From: Streptomyces sp. NBC_00440
GTDB lineage: Bacteria; Actinomycetota; Actinomycetes; Streptomycetales; Streptomycetaceae
Direction of reading: 5' to 3'
DNA: 64,000 nt
NCBI RefSeq assembly: GCF_036014215.1
Contig: NZ_CP107921.1
Coordinates: forward strand, 3,025,001-3,089,000
Shown here: positions 61,245 through 64,000 of the stretch, one piece after another
Layout of the letters: each line of letters begins with the position of its first letter
How positions within the stretch are numbered: position 1 is the stretch's first letter
The notes under the pieces: generated by a model
What the model was told of the DNA's origin: nothing
What the model saw: only the letters and a program-made list of their open reading frames with translations
The model's database searches: none
Program-made: the position numbers and the translations under genes

Positions 61245-61619
61245 ATGGCGAACACCGAAACCGCACTCAAGGACGCGATGAGCTCGATCGAGGGCACCAT
61301 CGGCGTGGCCCTCGTCGACTACACCAGCGGAATGGCCCTCGGCACGCTCGGCGGCGGCAAGGACCTCGATCTGGCCGTGGCCGCAGCCGGGAACACGGAT
61401 GTGGTCCGTGCCAAGGTGCGGACCATGGAGCACCTCGGCCTCACGGACGAGATCGAGGACATCCTGATCACCCTGGGCGAGCAGTACCACCTGATCCGGC
61501 TGCTCAAGGGACGCGGGAACAACGGCCTGTTCCTCTATCTGGCGCTGGACAAGTCCCGGGCGAACCTCGCGATGGCCCGTCACCAGCTGAAGAAGATCGA
61601 GGCCGAACTGGAGGTGTGA
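61245..61619 (+). CDS. Roadblock/LC7-like protein 3
   Basis: A 124-residue protein, paralogue of the first gene of the cluster: IEGTIGVALVDYTSGMALGT, LGGGKDLDLAVAAAGNTDVV with RAKVRTMEHLGL following, EDILITLGEQYHLIRLLKGR and LFLYLALDKSRANLAMARHQ. It is the most compact member and lacks linkers. The ATG at 61245 fits the paralogue's start; an in-frame ATG at 61119 overlaps the previous stop (ATGA) and would add 42 residues rich in Arg/Ser/Thr. Last gene of the cluster, convergent with a small membrane protein gene. Confidence 0.78.
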   Translation: MANTETALKDAMSSIEGTIGVALVDYTSGMALGTLGGGKDLDLAVAAAGNTDVVRAKVRTMEHLGLTDEIEDILITLGEQYHLIRLLKGRGNNGLFLYLALDKSRANLAMARHQLKKIEAELEV

Positions 61620-61649
61620 CCCGGCCGTTGCCACACCCCGGCGGCCCTG

Positions 61650-62294
61650 TCAGCGACGCCGCGCCCCGCCAGGTGCGGCGTCGCCCGCGAGGACACCCGT
61701 CGAGCTGTAGCCCTTGACCGGCTTCCCCGCGGGGCCCCGCGCGATCCAGTCGGTACGGACCCAGAAGAGCAGGTCGTCCGCGTGTTCGCGACGGCCGAGC
61801 CGTACCGCCTTGAGCCAGAGCCCGGCGCCCGCCCCGGCGAGGGTCAGCCCGCCCGCGGCGGGAAGCGCGAACGACGAGCCGAGCGCCGCGGCGAAGGCCG
61901 CGAGCAGCCACCAGCGGTGGGCGCGCCGCCAGTTCCGTACGGTCACGGCCCGGTTCTGGAGGAAGTCCGAACGGCCCGCGCGCGAGGGCGACTTCGACAG
62001 ATGGGCGAACCGGCGCCTGCGGACCAGGGCCACCAGCGCGCAGGTGACCAGGGCGAGCGCGGCCCCGGCCAGGAGCCCGATCCTGCGCCCCGTCAGTCCC
62101 GGCAGCAGCGCCCCGGCGGCCGCGGCCACCAGCCCCAGCCACCACAGCGGCGCGGCCCCGGCCCGTACCAGCACCGCGACCCTCGCCACGGTCCGCGGCC
62201 GGCCCTTCCCGGGCCGCTCCGGCCGCCGGTCCTGACCCTGCCCCTGCGTCTGCTTCCGCACCTGTGTCTGCGTCTGCGCTCTGCCGCGCCCCAC
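61650..62294 (-). CDS. Hypothetical membrane protein with four TM helices
   Basis: A 214-residue protein. A basic Gln-rich start (GRAQTQTQVRKQTQGQGQDR) is followed by TM pairs (APLWWLGLVAAAAGALLPGL, IGLLAGAALALVTCALVALV) and a second pair (HRWWLLAAFAAALGSSFALP, LTLAGAGAGLWLKAVRLGRR), then a soluble tail (FWVRTDWIARGPAGKPVKGY). No family recognised. Its last codons overlap a 10-bp-arm hairpin (61653-61684) that may end the convergent Roadblock transcript as well. Confidence 0.75.
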   Translation of the reverse strand: MGRGRAQTQTQVRKQTQGQGQDRRPERPGKGRPRTVARVAVLVRAGAAPLWWLGLVAAAAGALLPGLTGRRIGLLAGAALALVTCALVALVRRRRFAHLSKSPSRAGRSDFLQNRAVTVRNWRRAHRWWLLAAFAAALGSSFALPAAGGLTLAGAGAGLWLKAVRLGRREHADDLLFWVRTDWIARGPAGKPVKGYSSTGVLAGDAAPGGARRR

Positions 62295-62405
62295 GTCCGT
62301 ACTCCCTCCGCACGCCTGCTCCGGACCGAGCGGAGATTAGCGACGGTTTCTGAGTACGCCGTGAGAAGCCCGTGGCCACGCCACGAACAGCCGCTCCACG
62401 AACAG

Positions 62406-63242
62406 CTACTCCACGAACAGCCCCCGCGCCGCCGCCCGTGTGTCGAACTCCTCCAGGCGCGACTGCGCCTCCGGCAGGTCGTCGCACATCGCCTCAAGCA
62501 GCACCCGCCCCAGCAGCATCGGCCCGCACACCGTGTCGAAGGCCAGGCCGGTGCCGACGGCCGCGGGGATCAGGATGTCGCTGTGCCGGGCGACCGGCGC
62601 GAAGGCCGAGTCGGCGACCGTCACCACGGTCAGCCCGGCCGACTGGGCGTACGCGAGCGCCTCGACCACCTCACGCGGGTGGCGCGGCAGCGCGAAGCAG
62701 AGCAGCACCGTGGCCCCCGCCCGTACCGAGGCGTCGATGCGGTCGGCCAGCATCGTGCCGCCCTCGTCGAGCAGCCGGACATCCCGGTGGACCTTGGCGG
62801 CGAAGTACGCGAACCCCCTGGCCTGCGAGGAGGCGGCGCGCAGCCCCAGTACCGGCAGCGTCGGGGACTGCGCGAGCAGCCGGCCGGCGCGCTCCACCAG
62901 TGAGGGATCGGCCAGTACCTCGGCGAGCCGGCGCAGATTCTCCATCTCGGAGTGGACGGCCTGCTGGTACTCGTTGAGGCTGTCGTCGTCCGCCTCACGT
63001 CCGGCCGGGGCGACCTCCCGCAGGTGCCGGCGCAGCGCCGGGTAGCCGTCGAAGCCGAGCGCCACCGCGAACCGGGTGACGGACGGCTGGCTGACCCCGG
63101 CCAGTTCGGCCAGTTCGACGGAGGAGAGGAAAGGCGCCTCGGCGGCCTGCCGCACCATGCAGTGCGCGATGCGCCGCTGGGTCGGTGTCAGCCGATGCCC
63201 TTCGAAGAGCTGTTGCAGCCGTGCGGCCGGGCTGTCGCTCAT
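62406..63242 (-). CDS. RpiR/MurR-family transcriptional regulator
   Basis: A 278-residue regulator with an N-terminal helix-turn-helix (LTPTQRRIAHCMVRQAAEAP, SSVELAELAGVSQPSVTRFA, ALGFDGYPALRRHLREVAPA) and a C-terminal SIS sugar-phosphate-binding domain (PVLGLRAASSQARGFAYFAA, ATVLLCFALPRHPREVVEAL, VVTVADSAFAPVARHSDILI). Such proteins respond to phosphosugars. It lies immediately upstream of the Roadblock cluster's membrane neighbour and downstream of hutH on the same strand, so it might act on hut genes, which would be unusual for a SIS-type sensor. The ATG at 63242 with GAGGGG upstream is preferred over 63284. Confidence 0.88.
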   Translation of the reverse strand: MSDSPAARLQQLFEGHRLTPTQRRIAHCMVRQAAEAPFLSSVELAELAGVSQPSVTRFAVALGFDGYPALRRHLREVAPAGREADDDSLNEYQQAVHSEMENLRRLAEVLADPSLVERAGRLLAQSPTLPVLGLRAASSQARGFAYFAAKVHRDVRLLDEGGTMLADRIDASVRAGATVLLCFALPRHPREVVEALAYAQSAGLTVVTVADSAFAPVARHSDILIPAAVGTGLAFDTVCGPMLLGRVLLEAMCDDLPEAQSRLEEFDTRAAARGLFVE

Positions 63243-63384
63243 GCCGTCATCCCCCTCAAGTTCCACATCCAGATCAGAGTTCATTGAACCGCCCGCCTCC
63301 CGGGCGCCCGCTCCGGGGCACCGCCCGCGTCGGAGGACCCTCGGAAGCCCCTCGGATGTCCCTCGGCGGCCCCTCAGGTCCCGG

Positions 63385-63437
63385 ACCCTCGGAGGTCATT
63401 GAACCGCCCGGTCCCTCAGAGGTCATGGAACCGGTCG
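63385..63437. repeat. 27-bp duplication of the hutH gene end
   Basis: ACCCTCGGAGGTCATTGAACCG at about 63385 repeats TCCCTCAGAGGTCATGGAACCG at 63412, 27 bases apart. The second copy holds the hutH stop (TGA on minus); the first has CGA at that place, and a further CCCTCAGG at 63371 retains TGA. Confidence 0.7.
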
Positions 63438-64000
63438 AGCAGCGCGGCCGCCGTCTCCACGTCGTCGGTGAGCGGCCGGTCCGCGTGGTCCGGGTCGAGC
63501 ACCTCGTCCGCCAGGGCGAAGGCACGGCCGACCGGCAGGTCCGGGTCGATCCGCAGCTCGCGCTGGCGCAACGCCCGTACGGCGGAGACCAGTTCACAGC
63601 CCACGACATAGCGGTACGCGCGTCCGGCCCGCAGCGCCTGCCGGGCCGCGATCGAGGCGAAGCTGGCCTGTTCCTCGACACCGCGGGAGAGGACCGCGTG
63701 CCCGAGCGAGGCCGGCGCGGACAGGGCGCTCAGCTCGCCGAGTGCCGCTCCGGCCGCGTACTCCAGGATCATCACACCCGACGACGCCGCCTCGCCGTCG
63801 GCGAGGAAGGGCCTGAGCCGGGTGAACCCGGGTTCGTTCAGCTCGGAGAGCCGGGAGGTGGAGAGCCGGGCAGTCTGGGTGAGGGCCAGCCTGAAGTGGT
63901 CGAGCGCCAGGGCCAGCTGGGCCATGTAGAAGCCGCCGTGGTGGTAGGCCGCCATGTCCTCCGCGTGGATCAGCGGGTTCTCGGCCGCCGCGTTGATCTC
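63416..64000 (-). CDS. hutH: Histidine ammonia-lyase, C-terminal part (gene runs off the window end)
   Basis: The last 194 codons of a gene on the minus strand, entering from the right edge with EINAAAENPLIHAEDMAAYH, the family's ENPL motif, then HGGFYMAQLALALDHFRLAL, FLADGEAASSGVMILEYAAG, and the MIO-enzyme C-terminal stretch SRGVEEQASFASIAARQALR and YRYVVGCELVSAVRALRQRE. HutH makes urocanate and ammonia from histidine, the first step of the pathway encoded by the hutU-hutI operon. It is 4.2 kb from the nearest other hut gene, the region between holding the decarboxylase, Roadblock and RpiR genes. Confidence 0.94.
   Translation of the reverse strand, partial: EINAAAENPLIHAEDMAAYHHGGFYMAQLALALDHFRLALTQTARLSTSRLSELNEPGFTRLRPFLADGEAASSGVMILEYAAGAALGELSALSAPASLGHAVLSRGVEEQASFASIAARQALRAGRAYRYVVGCELVSAVRALRQRELRIDPDLPVGRAFALADEVLDPDHADRPLTDDVETAAALLDRFHDL

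Noticed and set aside
63274..63681. A 135-codon frame containing a duplicated GSMTSEGPG block at the hutH end
   Set aside because: It is a frame-shifted reading of hutH and the 27-bp duplication beyond its stop.

Overview
The window is a high-GC actinobacterial chromosome segment, almost certainly Streptomyces. The evidence is very high third-position GC, frequent GTG starts, GTGA/ATGA start-stop overlaps, a WhmD-type WhiB protein, a SigI-type partner-switching module and F420 biosynthesis genes. As I remember it, the gene order follows S. coelicolor around SCO3022-SCO3077 and, more loosely, the M. tuberculosis block sahH - manA - manB - whiB2 - fbiA/fbiB - manC - LCP - purE/purK. No rRNA, tRNA, CRISPR array, transposase or prophage gene is visible. 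The window reads as core chromosome.

Layout. 1-9.1 kb (minus strand): the start of an unidentified gene, ahcY, a CDF metal transporter, then manA, a SIS-domain protein, a Trm112-like zinc protein, manB and a lactate permease. 9.2-16.4 kb: a DUF3499 protein, a divergent metallopeptidase-family protein, a secreted DUF5719 protein coupled to a 1291-residue glycosyltransferase with a low-complexity tail, and whmD. 16.8-20.0 kb (plus): a poly-cysteine upstream ORF, cysteine dioxygenase, and the F420 genes fbiA and fbiB. 20.0-23.6 kb (minus): an AlkA-like glycosylase, a mannose-1-phosphate guanylyltransferase-like protein and a secreted amidase with (ADPTA)n repeats. 23.8-34.3 kb: a TIGR03089 protein, five LytR-CpsA-Psr (LCP) paralogues, a membrane glycosyltransferase and a thioesterase. 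34.4-43.3 kb: an acyl-CoA dehydrogenase, UDP-glucose dehydrogenase, a VOC protein, an M19 dipeptidase, purE/purK, a GtrA protein and a two-component system. 43.8-52.0 kb: a POT peptide transporter, a four-gene cell-surface operon (LPKTG protein, DUF916-like protein, membrane-anchored Ig/neocarzinostatin-like protein, LAETG protein) and an anti-sigma/anti-anti-sigma/sigma module. 52.2-64 kb: a hut operon (hutU, an M20 amidohydrolase, hutF, hutI), a divergent PLP decarboxylase, a compact Roadblock/DUF4388 cluster, an RpiR regulator and the 3' end of hutH.

How the genes work together. manA, manB and the ManC-like enzyme would take fructose-6-phosphate to GDP-mannose. The glycosyltransferases, UDP-glucose dehydrogenase, LCP ligases, amidase and GtrA protein form an envelope-glycopolymer theme around the sporulation regulator whmD. 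The hut genes describe histidine to urocanate, imidazolonepropionate, formiminoglutamate and formylglutamate, with the M20 enzyme placed to finish the route to glutamate.

Most unusual points: (1) a poly-Cys leader peptide upstream of cysteine dioxygenase, whose Cys codons can pair over 14 bp with the dioxygenase start; (2) the LPKTG/DUF916/LAETG surface operon; (3) a Roadblock-rich cluster without its usual GTPase; (4) short tandem repeats that copy the stop codon at six gene ends; (5) overlapping divergent promoters sharing a palindrome between hutU and a PLP decarboxylase. All functions are inferred from sequence motifs read by eye; no database search was run.
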